Source of the DNA: Actinocatenispora sp963805605
GTDB lineage: Bacteria > Actinomycetota > Actinomycetes > Mycobacteriales > Micromonosporaceae
Reading direction: 5' to 3'
DNA length: 64,000 nt
Assembly: GCA_963805605.1 (NCBI GenBank)
Contig: CAWDUX010000002.1
Location: forward strand, 2,294,001 to 2,358,000
Made by a program: the position numbers and the translations under genes. Numbering within the stretch: the stretch's first letter is position 1; each line of letters starts with the position of its first letter. The notes under the pieces were generated by a model. That model saw only the letters and a list, made by a program, of their open reading frames with translations, had not been told where the DNA came from and did no database searches. This document shows, piece by piece, positions 8,685 to 17,249 of this stretch.

Positions 8685-9701
8685 CGCCGGTCGAGGTACT
8701 GCCGGCCTGTGGCGCGCAGCCGTTCGTGCACACCCTGGTACGCCGCGCCCGCGCCGAGGTACTGCTTGGCCACCTTCGCCACCATCGTGTAGTTGGTGTC
8801 CACCACGTTGCCGACCGGCGCCTGACCGGCCTGCGCGATCAGCTGGTAGGCGTCCAGGGTGTCCAGCCCGGTGAGGTCGGCGGCCCAGTGCACCAGGTCG
8901 TGCTGGCTGATCCGGAACGCGTCCTCCAGCGGGCGGGCCGAGCCGGTGGACATCAGGTGCGTGTCGGACTCCAGCCGGGGCCAGGGCGTGCCGACGCCCT
9001 TGATCAGGTCGACCGCGACCACGGTGTTCATCGCCGCCTCGACCGCCGCGCCGCGAGACCTCACCCTCGCCCTGCCGGCAGTGCCCGTCGCCGATGGCGA
9101 ACAGCGCACCGTCCACATTGACTCCGATGTAGACGGTCGACGCCGGCGCGCAGCTCCGGGGTGTCCATGTTGCCGCCGTGCGCGTCCGGGGTGATGGTCA
9201 GCCGGGCCTCGACCGGCGGCCGGCGCCACCCCGACCGTGCCGTGCATCGGGTCCAGCGGCAGCTCGACGGTGTAGTCGGAGCGGCTGGCCCGGTAGCGGA
9301 CCGTACCGGCGGCGGCGTCCACCTCGTAGAGCCAGACCCGCTCCTCCAGCGGCTCCTGCAGGGTCGCCGTGGTGTGCGTGCCGGTCAGCGCGCCGAAGTG
9401 CGGGCAGCGTGGTGGTGACCGCCCAGTCGCGGGCCGGTGCGATCTCCACGAAGTGCAGCGCGAGGGTGTCGCCGGGTTCGGCGCCCTCCACGTGGAAGGG
9501 TCCGGTCACCGGGTTGAGGTACGGGAAGTTGCACACCTGGCGAGGGCAGGTCGTCGACCGACCGGACCACCCCGCCGAAGCAGTCCTCGGTGTACATCGA
9601 CACCAGGTCGCCGGGCCGTACCCGGCGCACCGCCGGCCGGCCGCCGAAGGTGTACGACAGTTCGTCGGGGTCCGGGCCGGTATTCGACGCAGATCGGTCA
9701 C
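8681..9701 (-). pseudogene. Acetamidase/formamidase (FmdA/AmdA family), multiple frameshifts
   Basis: Pieces of one FmdA/AmdA amidase appear in order but in changing frames: a GTG start at 9701 with GGAGGAA; PDPDELSYTFGGRPAVRRV; PGDLVSMYTEDCFGGVVRSV; CNFPYLNPVTGPFHVEGAEP; TLQEPLEERVWLYEVDAAAG; LPLDPMHGTVGVAP; LTITPDAHGGNMDTPEL; ALFAIGDGHCRQGEGEV; AMNTVVAVDLIKGVGTPWPR; and the intact C-terminus ending QYLDRR. The family hydrolyses formamide or acetamide to ammonia and acid. At least six one-base shifts lie within 1 kb with no in-frame stops in between, which fits local sequencing error as well as a decaying gene. It follows the permease gene. Confidence 0.75.
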
Positions 9702-11100
9702 GGCTTCCTCCGGTGCTAGATCGGGCAGCTTCGGGCGGCGGCCGGCCGCGTACAGCGAGATCAGCACGATGACGCCGACGCCGAGCCAGACGATACCCAG
9801 CGTCTGCGCGGCCACCTTCGCGTTGATGACCACGTACAGCAGGATCGCGAAGCCGATCAGCGGTACGACCAGGTGCACCAGCCAGCGCCGGCTGCCGTTG
9901 CGGATCACGTAGTGCGACACGACCGAGACGTGCAGCACCAGGAACGCGGTCATCGCGCCGAAGTTGATCAGCGTGGACAGCAGCGAGATGCCGTCCGCGC
10001 GGCTGGCCATGAACTCACCGAGGGCCAATGTGAGTACGGCGGTCAGGATGGTCGCGTTGGTCGGTACCAGCCGCTTCACCGACACCTTGGCCAGGAACCG
10101 GGGCAGCTGCCGGTCCCGGGCCATCGCGTACAGCAGCCGGGAGATGGCCACCTGCGCGACGAGCGAGTCGGCGAAGCCCCAGGCGATCGCGGTCGCGGTC
10201 TGCGGTCAGGTTGGCCAGCCAGCCACCGCCGGCGACCCGGGCCGCGTCGTAGAACGCGACACCGTTCGGGTCGCCCTTGCTGATCAGGTCGGCGGAGTGC
10301 GGTACGAGCAGGCCGGCGATCCAGGTCTGGGCGATGAACAGCAGGCCGGCGAGGCAGAGCGCGGCGATCATCGACCGGCCGATCCGGCGGGACTCGCCGC
10401 GGTTCTCCTCGGCCAGCATCGAGATGCCGTCGAAGCCGAGGAAGGACAGTGCCGCGACCGAGACGGCGCCGAACACCAGCGGCCAGGAGAAGGTGTGCGA
10501 GTTGAACAGCGGGCCGATCACCGAGCCGTGTCCCTTGCCCTGGGCCAGCGCGCTGATGCCGATGACCAGGAAGATGGCCAGCACGATCAGTTCGCCGATC
10601 AGCATGATCCGGGTGACCAGCGCGGTCAGCTTGATGCCGAAGCCGTTCACGACCGTGTTGAAGGCCAGGAAGACGATCAGCCACACCCATACCGGTACGC
10701 CGGGGATGGTGGCATGCATCGCGATGCCGGCGACCAGGTACAGCAGGCTCGGTACGAGCAGGTAGTCGAGCAGGATCATCCAGCCGGCCAGGAAGCCGAC
10801 GGGTGCGCTGATGCCGCGGCCGGCGTAGGTGTAGACCGAGCCGGTCATCGGGAATGCGCGGGCCATCTGCGCGTACGACGCGGCGGTGAACATCATCGCG
10901 ATGATGCCGATCGCGTACGCGAGCGCGACCATCCCGCCGGAGCTCTGGTAGACGCTGCCGAAGATGCCGAAGGGTGCGATCGGGACCATGAAGATCAGCC
11001 CGTAGAAGAGCAGATCCGCGAAGCTCAGCGACCGTCTGAGCTCCTGCTTGTACCCGAATCGTTGGATGTTGTCCTGGTTGGCGACCACGGCGCCGAACAC
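9697..11100 (-). pseudogene. APC-superfamily amino acid/amine permease, frameshifted
   Basis: The first part (MFGAVVANQDNIQRFGYKQE through VPHSADLISKG) and the last part (AISRLLYAMARDRQLPRF to KLPDLAPEEA) are consecutive halves of one 12-helix APC permease, broken by a single base near 10,195-10,205. The first half carries the usual APC start LRRSLSFADLLFYGLIFMVP and the ENRGESRRIGRSM loop between helices. It likely imports the substrate or nitrogen source linked to the following amidase. Its end probably overlaps the amidase GTG as GTGA, which again needs one base correction near 9,701. Confidence 0.75.
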
Positions 11101-11648
11101 TAGATCACCGCTTGCCGACCGGGCAGTCCGTCCGATCTATCCCATCGGCGCTGATCGATGCCCAGGTCGGGACGCCCCCGCTTGGCTGCAACGCGCTGTG
11201 ACAACTCGGGGTGCGTACATCGAGAGAGGGCGACATAAAGGGCATTACTGCCTGCATTCTGTTAGTTAAGTGATCTACATCACTTAGGCAGCTCTCTGCT
11301 TCCTGGCGTGTACCCACTGTTGCAGTCGCTGGGTGGAGCACGTTTCCGCCCATCCGCACCGGCCGGCTCTCCGAATGGCTCAGGGGCGGCACTCGTGGCA
11401 GTCGGGCGCATGTCGACGAGGTGGTTCGGTGCCGGCATCAGATCCACCCTTGCCCGGTGCCCGTCGCCGGTGGCTGCTCGCCGCCGGCATCGGCTACGCC
11501 AACGTGGACGTCACCTCCAACGCCTGGGCCGAAGTCGTGCGCTGGCTGGGCCGGAAACTGCCGGCGTGAGGGCCACCTCGGGGGCCGCGCAGGACGGTAG
11601 GTTGCAACCGACCAATGTCCGGATGACCAACAGATCGACAGGTGACGC
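11101..11648. other. Intergenic region with one operator and a possible gene tail
   Basis: This separates the permease start from the small membrane protein gene. Besides the Crp-like dyad, the plus strand at about 11,470-11,569 reads WLLAAGIGYANVDVTSNAWA then EVVRWLGRKLPA and a stop, with GC-rich third positions. This may be the tail of a lost gene; no family is recognised. Confidence 0.35.
11267..11286. promoter_or_regulatory. Perfect dyad TAAGTGAT-CTAC-ATCACTTA (Crp/GlxR-like)
   Basis: Two perfect 8-base arms contain GTGA-N6-TCAC, the Crp/GlxR core. It lies about 167 bases upstream of the permease start and is the best operator candidate for the permease-amidase-GPP34 transcription unit. 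Confidence 0.5.
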
Positions 11649-11840
11649 ATGAAAGCGGTACTAGTCATCATCGGCGTGCTCATGGTGCTCGTCGGTGGAT
11701 TGTGGACCGGCCAAGGGCTCGGCTACATCCACGGCAGCCCGATGACCGGCGTGACCATGTGGGCGATCATCGGCCCGATCCTCGCCCTCACCGGGATCGG
11801 GCTGGCCGTCCTCGGTCTGCGCCGCCGCTCCAAGGCGTAG
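11649..11840 (+). CDS. Small two-helix membrane protein
   Basis: A 63-aa protein with hydrophobic segments at residues about 3-20 (AVLVIIGVLMVLVGGLW) and 36-57 (AIIGPILALTGIGLAVLGL) and a basic C-terminus LRRRSKA. It has typical GC-rich codon use. No named family is recognised. It is probably an integral membrane protein and is co-oriented with the peroxiredoxin gene 114 bases downstream. Confidence 0.6.
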   Translation: MKAVLVIIGVLMVLVGGLWTGQGLGYIHGSPMTGVTMWAIIGPILALTGIGLAVLGLRRRSKA

Positions 11841-11954
11841 TCCGGCCCGCCGGACGGTCGGTGCGCGGCCGGCACCGCGCCCGCTGACCGGCGCAGTGTG
11901 ATCGTGGTGCGGCCGGGTGCGGCCGGTGCGCCACCCCATCGATGGAGGTTGCTG

Positions 11955-12434
11955 ATGTCCCGTTCCCCCGAAGTGGGTTCGCCCGCGCCGGAGTTCTCGC
12001 TGCCCGGCACCGTACGGGCCGACGGCACTGTCAACCGCGGTGAGTACAGCCTGGCCGGGCACCGCGGGCAGCCCATAGTGCTGGCCTTCTACCCCGGCGA
12101 CGACACCCCGACCTGCACGAAGCAGCTCTGCTCGTACTCCGCCGGACTGGACCGGTTCGGTGAACTCGGCGCGGTCGTCTGGGGCATCAGCCGCCAGGAT
12201 CTGGACAGCCACGAGGCATTCGCCGCCAAACGCGACATCAACTTCCCGCTGCTGTCCGATGTGGATGGATCGGTGGTGGCCGCCTACGGGATCGGCATGC
12301 CCGGCCTCGGTCTGCGCCGCTCGGTATTCGTCCTCGGGCCGGACGGCACCGTACGGTGGCGGCACATCGCCCTCGTCGGGCTGACCTACCAGGACCTTGA
12401 CACGCTCGCGGAGAAGCTCGCCGCCCTGCGCTGA
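11955..12434 (+). CDS. bcp: Peroxiredoxin, BCP/PrxQ type
   Basis: A 159-aa AhpC/TSA-fold protein. The ATG is chosen because GGAGG lies 6 bases upstream and the family similarity starts at PEVGSPAPEFSLPG. The peroxidatic Cys54 is in FYPGDDTPTCT, with a likely resolving Cys59 five residues later (CTKQLC), the arrangement of atypical 2-Cys bacterioferritin comigratory proteins. These reduce H2O2 and organic hydroperoxides in the cytoplasm using thioredoxin. Confidence 0.88.
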   Translation: MSRSPEVGSPAPEFSLPGTVRADGTVNRGEYSLAGHRGQPIVLAFYPGDDTPTCTKQLCSYSAGLDRFGELGAVVWGISRQDLDSHEAFAAKRDINFPLLSDVDGSVVAAYGIGMPGLGLRRSVFVLGPDGTVRWRHIALVGLTYQDLDTLAEKLAALR

Positions 12435-12559
12435 GCCGGCACCCACTGGTGGCGACCATCGGCGCCCGGCACACGTTGCTTGCCTCGGCGGCCACCACCA
12501 TCCTGTTCGGCCTGGTGATGGCCGCGTTCGCGCTCAGGCCGACTCGGCGGCCTTCCTGA
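12431..12559 (+). pseudogene. Remnant of the C-terminal end of an MFS transporter
   Basis: Just past the peroxiredoxin stop, the plus strand reads HPLVATIGARHTLLASAATT then ILFGLVMAAFALRPTRRPS and a TGA. This is a typical last loop and final helix of a major-facilitator protein, but there is no upstream body: the frame is closed by the peroxiredoxin gene. It overlaps the end of the convergent SRPBCC gene by 26 bases. It is a leftover of a deleted transporter gene. Confidence 0.4.
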
Positions 12560-13007
12560 TCGCTTCCAACGTCGCCGGGATACCGGTACGGGCCGCCTCG
12601 GCACGCTTGGCGATCTCGGCCGGGGCGTCCGGACCGAACCGACCGTGGAAGAACGTGATACCCGCCGGGAGGAAGTGCCAGGACTCGGTCAGCTGCGTTC
12701 CATCCTCGACCGGGGCGACGGTGTAGCCCCAGCGCACCGCAGCAACACCATCCGGGGTGTTGACCTGAAACGCGAATTCCTGTCCGTCGGCTGCCACCAC
12801 CTGGGAGCGGGTCTGCCAGGTGCGCTCGGGCACCTCGTTACGCCCGTTGAACCACGCACCGACACCGCGCTCGTTCTCATCGTCCCACCAGCATGCCCGG
12901 CAGACCGGGCTCCACTCGCCCATCCGGGTCACATCCGAGATCATCGCGTACACGGCGTCGGGCTGGGCGGCGATGACGATCGAATCTTCATACGTGAGTT
13001 CGTCCAT
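12534..13007 (-). CDS. SRPBCC/START-fold polyketide-cyclase-like protein
   Basis: A 157-aa protein starting MDELTYEDSIVIAAQPDAVY. It shows the SRPBCC pattern: MISDVTRMGEWSPVCRACWW early, GRNEVPERTWQTRSQVVAAD in the sheet and a C-terminal helix ATLEAIRKAAESA. The fold binds hydrophobic ligands in a deep cavity. Bacterial stand-alone members have no assigned ligand. It lies downstream of the alpha/beta hydrolase gene on the same strand, with a strong hairpin between them, so co-transcription is limited. Confidence 0.75.
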   Translation of the reverse strand: MDELTYEDSIVIAAQPDAVYAMISDVTRMGEWSPVCRACWWDDENERGVGAWFNGRNEVPERTWQTRSQVVAADGQEFAFQVNTPDGVAAVRWGYTVAPVEDGTQLTESWHFLPAGITFFHGRFGPDAPAEIAKRAEAARTGIPATLEAIRKAAESA

Positions 13008-13075
13008 CTGCCCAGTTTTCCGGCCGGACGGTGGGTTGCAAACGATTTTCGAGGTGGCGTTGGTCGCAGGGGGTC

Positions 13076-13120
13076 GGCCGGTGCCGGTGTCCGGCGCAGA
13101 GCCGGACACCGGCACCGGTC
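13076..13120. terminator. Strong hairpin downstream of the alpha/beta hydrolase gene
   Basis: An 18-base perfect stem (CCGGTGCCGGTGTCCGGC, 13078-13095) pairs with 13101-13118 around a 5-base loop, starting right after the hydrolase stop. No T tract follows, as is common in GC-rich actinobacteria. Confidence 0.6.
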
Positions 13121-13123
13121 AGC

Positions 13124-13888
13124 TCATACCGATGACATGCCGGCAGGGCGTAGGTTACGGGCCAGGAACTCCCTGTCGATCCCGACCCAGCGCATGGCGC
13201 GATGGGTACCCGGGTTGGCGAGCAACGTCTTGTCCTCCGAGGCGAACGCGTCGAACAGGGTGAGAACCGACTGACGGTCGACGTACTCCTCGTCCAGCGG
13301 GAGCAGGAACTGGACCGGTACGGTGATCCGCTTCGCCGCCTCGATCAGCATCGTGTGCACGAAGAACCCACCGCCGAAGACGGCGGCGGTGATCCGCGGT
13401 TCGACCGCCGTCAGCGGGATCCCGATCCCGGTTCCCAGCGACATGCCCCCGCCGTAACCGATCGGCGCCTCGGTACCGATCTCCGGCAGTTCCTGCAGGG
13501 CGTCCAGGGTCGCCTGCCATTCCGGTACGGCGCGCTCGGCAAGCGAAACGTTGTAGCGGACGCTGACCTTCTTGAAGCGCTCGACGTCACCGGACGTCAG
13601 CGCGTCCCGTAGCTCGGCCCGGGACTGCTCGTCCTCTCGGGTACGGGGTCGGTCGCCGTGCCCGGGTGCGTCGATGGCGACCACGTGGAAACCCCAGCTG
13701 GTCACGGTGTCGCGGGCACGGGCCACGAGGCCCGGAGTCTTGGAGTGCAGGCCGCCACCGTGGCCCATCAGTACCAGGGGCGCAGGGGCGGGGCCGGAGA
13801 GCGGCGACCAGAGTATGCCGGGGATCTCGCCTACCACGAAGTCGCGTTCGACGACACCGTTGGACGAGGATTCTGCGGTGAAACGCAT
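13124..13888 (-). CDS. Alpha/beta hydrolase, dienelactone-hydrolase-like
   Basis: A 254-aa protein with the oxyanion motif MGHGGGLHSKTPG near residue 41, IDAPGHGDR near residue 72, the nucleophile elbow GMSLG (Ser150) preceded by the glycine-rich IGYGG, and a late His in NPGTHRAMRW. The catalytic Ser-Asp-His set is therefore present (Asp probably in PLDEEYVD). Substrate is not predictable; relatives are esterases or peptidases of the prolyl oligopeptidase clan. Confidence 0.82.
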   Translation of the reverse strand: MRFTAESSSNGVVERDFVVGEIPGILWSPLSGPAPAPLVLMGHGGGLHSKTPGLVARARDTVTSWGFHVVAIDAPGHGDRPRTREDEQSRAELRDALTSGDVERFKKVSVRYNVSLAERAVPEWQATLDALQELPEIGTEAPIGYGGGMSLGTGIGIPLTAVEPRITAAVFGGGFFVHTMLIEAAKRITVPVQFLLPLDEEYVDRQSVLTLFDAFASEDKTLLANPGTHRAMRWVGIDREFLARNLRPAGMSSV

Positions 13889-14050
13889 GCTGTTGCCTTT
13901 CGGGAGTGCCTTGGTGGTGAGGCGCTCCCGGCGACAGTTTCGTCAATCGCCCGACCGTGACGGCGAGGGGAGCACCCACGTGCGTGCAACGTTCATGGGT
14001 CTCACCTCCCCGGTCGGTGCCACGGCTGCCGGAAGACTACCAACCCGAAC

Positions 14051-14470
14051 GTGACCCACAAGTCATTTAGCATCCCGGACATGGACGATGTGCGAGCCGA
14101 CATCAAGCAGGCGCGCGGGCGGATGCTGCGGCGCGCGAAGGTCAAACGGGAGCTGCGCGATCTGCCGGACCGGCTGGCGCCGGACGAGACCGTACAGTGC
14201 CTTGCGGTCGCGTCGCGTCGCATGCGGATCGGCCTGCTCGCCCTCACCGATCGGCGCATCTTCTGGTCGCTGGTCGGGCCGCTGCGGATGGCCGTCGAGT
14301 TCGACGAGTACCCGTTGAGTCGGATCGCCGAGGTCCGGTGGGAGTCGGGCGGCTTCGGGTGCGGCGCGCTCACCCTCGTGTCGGACACGCTGCACGCGGA
14401 GTTCGGCGGCGTACCGAACAGCGACGGTGACCGGTTCACCGACCAGGCATCAGCTTTGCTTCGCGGGTAG
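14051..14470 (+). CDS. Bacterial PH-domain-like protein
   Basis: A 139-aa protein (GTG start; an ATG at 14081 is an alternative). A basic helix (QARGRMLRRAKVKRELRDLP) leads into a YokE-like PH-fold strand pattern: ETVQCLAVASRRMRIGLLAL, LTDRRIFWSL and PLSRIAEVRWESGGFGCGAL. Such domains occur as stand-alone proteins in actinobacteria with unknown role. Its 3' end overlaps the convergent reductase gene by 21 bases. Confidence 0.6.
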   Translation: MTHKSFSIPDMDDVRADIKQARGRMLRRAKVKRELRDLPDRLAPDETVQCLAVASRRMRIGLLALTDRRIFWSLVGPLRMAVEFDEYPLSRIAEVRWESGGFGCGALTLVSDTLHAEFGGVPNSDGDRFTDQASALLRG

Positions 14471-15067
14471 CACCCGGTACCGGAGGTGCGTGACCGTCGG
14501 TGAGGCCACGACGGAGACCTGTTCGAGTTCGAAGGAGCCGATGTCGTCGAACGGGCGTTCGCCCGCACCGAGAAAGACCGGCACGACGTGCAGGTACAGC
14601 TCGTCGATCAGGCCGGCGGCCAGGTACTGCCGGACCGTACTGGCGCCCCCGGCGATCGACACCTTCCTACCGTCGGCGGCCTGCTCGGCCTGCGTCATCG
14701 CCGACTCGATGCCGTCGGTGACGAAGTGGAAGGTGGTGCCGGTCAGCTCCAGCGACTCGCGGGGCTGGTGGGTGAGCACGTACACCGGCGAGTGGTACGG
14801 CGGTTCCTCGCCCCACCAGCCGGTCCAGCTCAGGTCCCAGGGTCCGGCACCGCCGCCGAACATGTTGCGCCCCATGATGTACGCGCCGATGTTCGCGTCG
14901 GACTCGGCCAGGACCTGCTCGTCGATCTCGCGGCCCGGCCGGTCAGTCTCGAACACCCAGTTGCACAGCCGCATCCCGCCCTTGCCGAACGGTTCGTCGA
15001 GGCTCTGCCCGGGTGCGGCGGTGTAGCCGTCCACCGAGATCATCATCCGGCACGTGACCTGGCTCAT
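14450..15067 (-). CDS. Dihydrofolate reductase-like / RibD C-terminal domain protein
   Basis: A 205-aa protein from MSQVTCRMMISVDGYTAAPG, the usual start of the DfrA/RibD-C-like family. Conserved pieces are AYIMGRNMFGG, PVYVLTHQPRESL, ADGRKVSIAGGASTVRQYLA (nucleotide-binding loop) and LIDELYLHVVPVFLGAGERP. It is a probable NADPH-dependent reductase; stand-alone members are annotated only by fold, and true folate or riboflavin activity is unlikely to be primary. Confidence 0.82.
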   Translation of the reverse strand: MSQVTCRMMISVDGYTAAPGQSLDEPFGKGGMRLCNWVFETDRPGREIDEQVLAESDANIGAYIMGRNMFGGGAGPWDLSWTGWWGEEPPYHSPVYVLTHQPRESLELTGTTFHFVTDGIESAMTQAEQAADGRKVSIAGGASTVRQYLAAGLIDELYLHVVPVFLGAGERPFDDIGSFELEQVSVVASPTVTHLRYRVLPAKQS

Positions 15068-15222
15068 CGCTGCTCCCTCTGCCCGCCCGGCGGCTTGTGC
15101 CACCGGTGACGTCATCCAGGTAGACCAGTCTCGCCGCCGGAACTCATCGGTACCGTTCAACGCGCCGCCAGATCGTCCCGCCGCCCCGTGCCGTTTGCGC
15201 GCAGCGGCCCGGGTTCGTGGTG

Positions 15223-15310
15223 AAGATCCGCAGCACTGGGCTGGCAGCTACGCAGATTGAGGTTGATCCAGGGAAAAGTGCGTGGCTAGGCGTCCACTAC
15301 TGGAGATCTT
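15223..15310. repeat. Palindromic intergenic repeat, degenerate copy 1
   Basis: The left arm AAGATCCGCAGCACTGGGCT and the right arm ending GTCCACTACTGGAGATCTT are imperfect inverses. The flank TTGAGCGCGCTTTCG recurs after copy 2, showing a common family. Confidence 0.5.
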
Positions 15311-15388
15311 GAGCGCGCTTTCGCTGGTACTGCGGCCTGGCGGCGGCTGACCCGCTGTTCGCTCGCGGCCGGCCCGGGTTTGGTGCCG

Positions 15389-15462
15389 AAGATCCGCAGC
15401 AGTGGACCGTCAGCCAGGCGACTCGCCGCAACGACGGCTGGCGGTCCACTGCCGCGGATCTT
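15389..15462. repeat. Palindromic intergenic repeat, best-preserved copy 2
   Basis: AAGATCCGCAGCAGTGGACC (left) and GGTCCACTGCCGCGGATCTT (right) are inverse complements with two mismatches, and pairing continues inward through GTCAGCC/GGCTGGC. The 74-base unit can form one long hairpin. Confidence 0.7.
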
Positions 15463-15772
15463 GACCGCGCTTTCGGTAAAGCGCTGGTCGCCGGTCGCTC
15501 AGGACCTAGCTGTGAGGATGCGATGAGCCCACGGAATGCGGACTTTCCCGTTGACCGCTGTACCGGGCCGGAGTACGAGCCCCCTGCAGCATGGGCAGGA
15601 CCAACACAGCTGTCCCGCCGGTACGGGAGTATGGCCGTATGTCACTGGGTCCCTTCCCGCAGGCCGCCCGGTCCGCGTCTGTACTCCTTGGCCGCCAGGT
15701 GCCGAAGTCCGGCGGACAGGGGTTCGGCCCAAGACCGGAGAGCCCTTCCGGTCACAGCATCGGCCTGTGCCC

Positions 15773-15853
15773 ATGAGCGGGGAGTTCCAGAAAGCCATGC
15801 GGCTGATGCGCCGTCGCGATCCGCAGATGGCCGAGGATGGTTTCGCCTTGTGA
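15773..15853 (+). pseudogene. Start of a HEAT-repeat-type gene, truncated
   Basis: ATG opens MSGEFQKAMRLMRRRDPQMA then EDGFAL and a TGA. The pattern of a short helix followed by RRRDP and a downstream GFxLL resembles the N-terminus of actinobacterial HEAT-repeat proteins, but the frame stops after 26 residues, where repeat sequence begins. It is most likely a remnant cut by repeat-associated deletion. Confidence 0.35.
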
Positions 15854-15880
15854 ATCGCCGTGGAGACACGCGGTTGAGCG

Positions 15881-15900
15881 CCCACTGCTGCGGATCTTGA
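15881..15900. repeat. Palindromic repeat half-copy
   Basis: CCCACTGCTGCGGATCTTGA equals the right arm of copy 2 with few changes; the left arm is missing. Confidence 0.4.
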
Positions 15901-15999
15901 CAGAGGCTGTCGCGTCGGGCCGGTGATTGATGCGGGTGCGACCGGCCTTCTCAGGGGTCTGCGCGGTATGCAAGAACCGAAATGGGGACCAGTCCGCGG

Positions 16000-16944
16000 T
16001 TATCCGAGCCGCCGTAGTGCTGTGTCGATCGCGACCTCGACCCGGGAGGTCATGCCGGGCACATCGACGGGACGGCGCCCAGCGACCTGACCGCGGATCC
16101 ACTTCGGCTGGCTGTCGTCATGGTGCAGCAGGGCGTACAGGTCCCACCACGGATCCAGAGTCACCCCGGCGATCGACTCATAGAGCGACCGGAGCTGCTC
16201 CGACCATTCGGGAGAGTAAAGGGCCGCCAGGTACCGCCGACAGTGCCCGACGTCGATCGCGCGCGACCCCCGATGGATGCCGTTCCAGTCGGTCAGCCCG
16301 GTGATCTTCCCGCGAGACCACAGCAGGTTGACAGGCAGGAAATCGCCATGCAGGAAGACGGCAGTGTCCTTCGGCGGCGGCGCCGCAATGACACCGAACG
16401 CCGCCTTCCACACAGCCGGCTTCTGTGCGCCGACCGGTACCTGAAACTCGTCGAGAGGAGCGATCCAGGAATCCGTCCACGGTCTGAACGTCTTCGCGGG
16501 GAGATCGAGGGAATGCAGCAGTGCGGCAATCTCCGCGATTCTCGTCAGCCACGACCGAGGTTCCGCCGGACTGAGGTGAACGTGCCCCGGCAACCGGGTC
16601 ATCAGCAGCGATGGCGCGCCCCCCGTCGAAGCACCGGCAACATCGGTGGCCAGGATGTCCGGAACCGGAAGCCCACTTCCCGCTACCACACCAAGGTTGG
16701 CGATCTCCTTCTCCAGGGCCTCCTGCAGACCGAGCCCGCCCGGGTACTGCCGCAGTACGACGAACGTTCGCACTCCACGCCGCTCGACAGTCACCCGATT
16801 CACGGCGGAGCAGACGCCACCGGTCAATCGGCGGTAGCCGACGACGCGACTGCCCCGACCCATCGACGCCGCAACCCAGGCGAGACTCTCCGCGGAGGGC
16901 CGACGCTGCCTGAACCCGCTGTCCCTCCAGTCGCCGTCGCCCAT
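16000..16944 (-). CDS. Aminoglycoside-phosphotransferase-fold kinase (APH family)
   Basis: A 314-aa protein starting MGDGDWRDSGFRQRRPSAES (an earlier in-frame Met gives a poor extension). APH/choline-kinase marks are the N-lobe VVLRQYPGG with a phosphate loop region, LLMTRLPGHVHLSP, the catalytic FLHGDFLPVNLLW (Brenner His-Gly-Asp) and the metal-binding LTDWNGIHRG. Members phosphorylate antibiotics, choline or sugars; nothing nearby identifies the substrate. The 3' end lies near repeat-rich DNA. Confidence 0.82.
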   Translation of the reverse strand: MGDGDWRDSGFRQRRPSAESLAWVAASMGRGSRVVGYRRLTGGVCSAVNRVTVERRGVRTFVVLRQYPGGLGLQEALEKEIANLGVVAGSGLPVPDILATDVAGASTGGAPSLLMTRLPGHVHLSPAEPRSWLTRIAEIAALLHSLDLPAKTFRPWTDSWIAPLDEFQVPVGAQKPAVWKAAFGVIAAPPPKDTAVFLHGDFLPVNLLWSRGKITGLTDWNGIHRGSRAIDVGHCRRYLAALYSPEWSEQLRSLYESIAGVTLDPWWDLYALLHHDDSQPKWIRGQVAGRRPVDVPGMTSRVEVAIDTALRRLG

Positions 16945-17027
16945 GAGCGCGAGCGTAGGTGCCAGAGACCTGCGGTTACAGTGGTTTTTCACCTGCCGGC
17001 GGCAGGACTACTGATCACCTGGAAGGT

Positions 17028-17240
17028 TCAGCTCAAAGAATCAGCGGTGACGGAGTCGAGGAAGGCGCTGAAGGCTGCGCTGTTCACGATGAGTACACCG
17101 CCGTCGGGGTCCTTGGAGTCGCGGAGTGCTGTCCATGGTCGTGGAGCCGTACCGGCCGCCACCTCAATGCAGTTGTTCGCGCCCTGCATGCTGCGAGTCG
17201 ACTTGCGCCATGTTGCGCCCTGAAGTTCTGCGCTGGCCAT
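17028..17240 (-). CDS. DUF397 protein, partner of the upstream XRE regulator
   Basis: A 70-aa DUF397 protein: ATWRKSTRSMQGANNCIEVA then VALRDSKDPDG-like RDSKDPDGGVLIVNSAAF and a C-terminal helix. These small proteins almost always follow an XRE/DUF5753 regulator in actinobacteria (the BldB/WhiJ-type systems) and antagonise it. Here it starts 10 bases after the regulator stop, on the same strand. Confidence 0.88.
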   Translation of the reverse strand: MASAELQGATWRKSTRSMQGANNCIEVAAGTAPRPWTALRDSKDPDGGVLIVNSAAFSAFLDSVTADSLS

Positions 17241-17249
17241 GCTGACTCC

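Larger units (their letters stand above)
15068..15999. other. Long intergenic region with palindromic repeats and a gene remnant
   Basis: No intact gene is supported. The region contains two full and one half copy of a palindromic repeat family (listed separately) and the start of a lost HEAT-repeat gene. Open frames here lack the third-position G/C signature of neighbouring genes. Confidence 0.55.

Noticed and set aside
13124..13888. Apparent loss of the hydrolase nucleophile (GYGGG)
   Set aside because: The elbow is one step further on: GMSLG holds Ser150, so the enzyme is complete.
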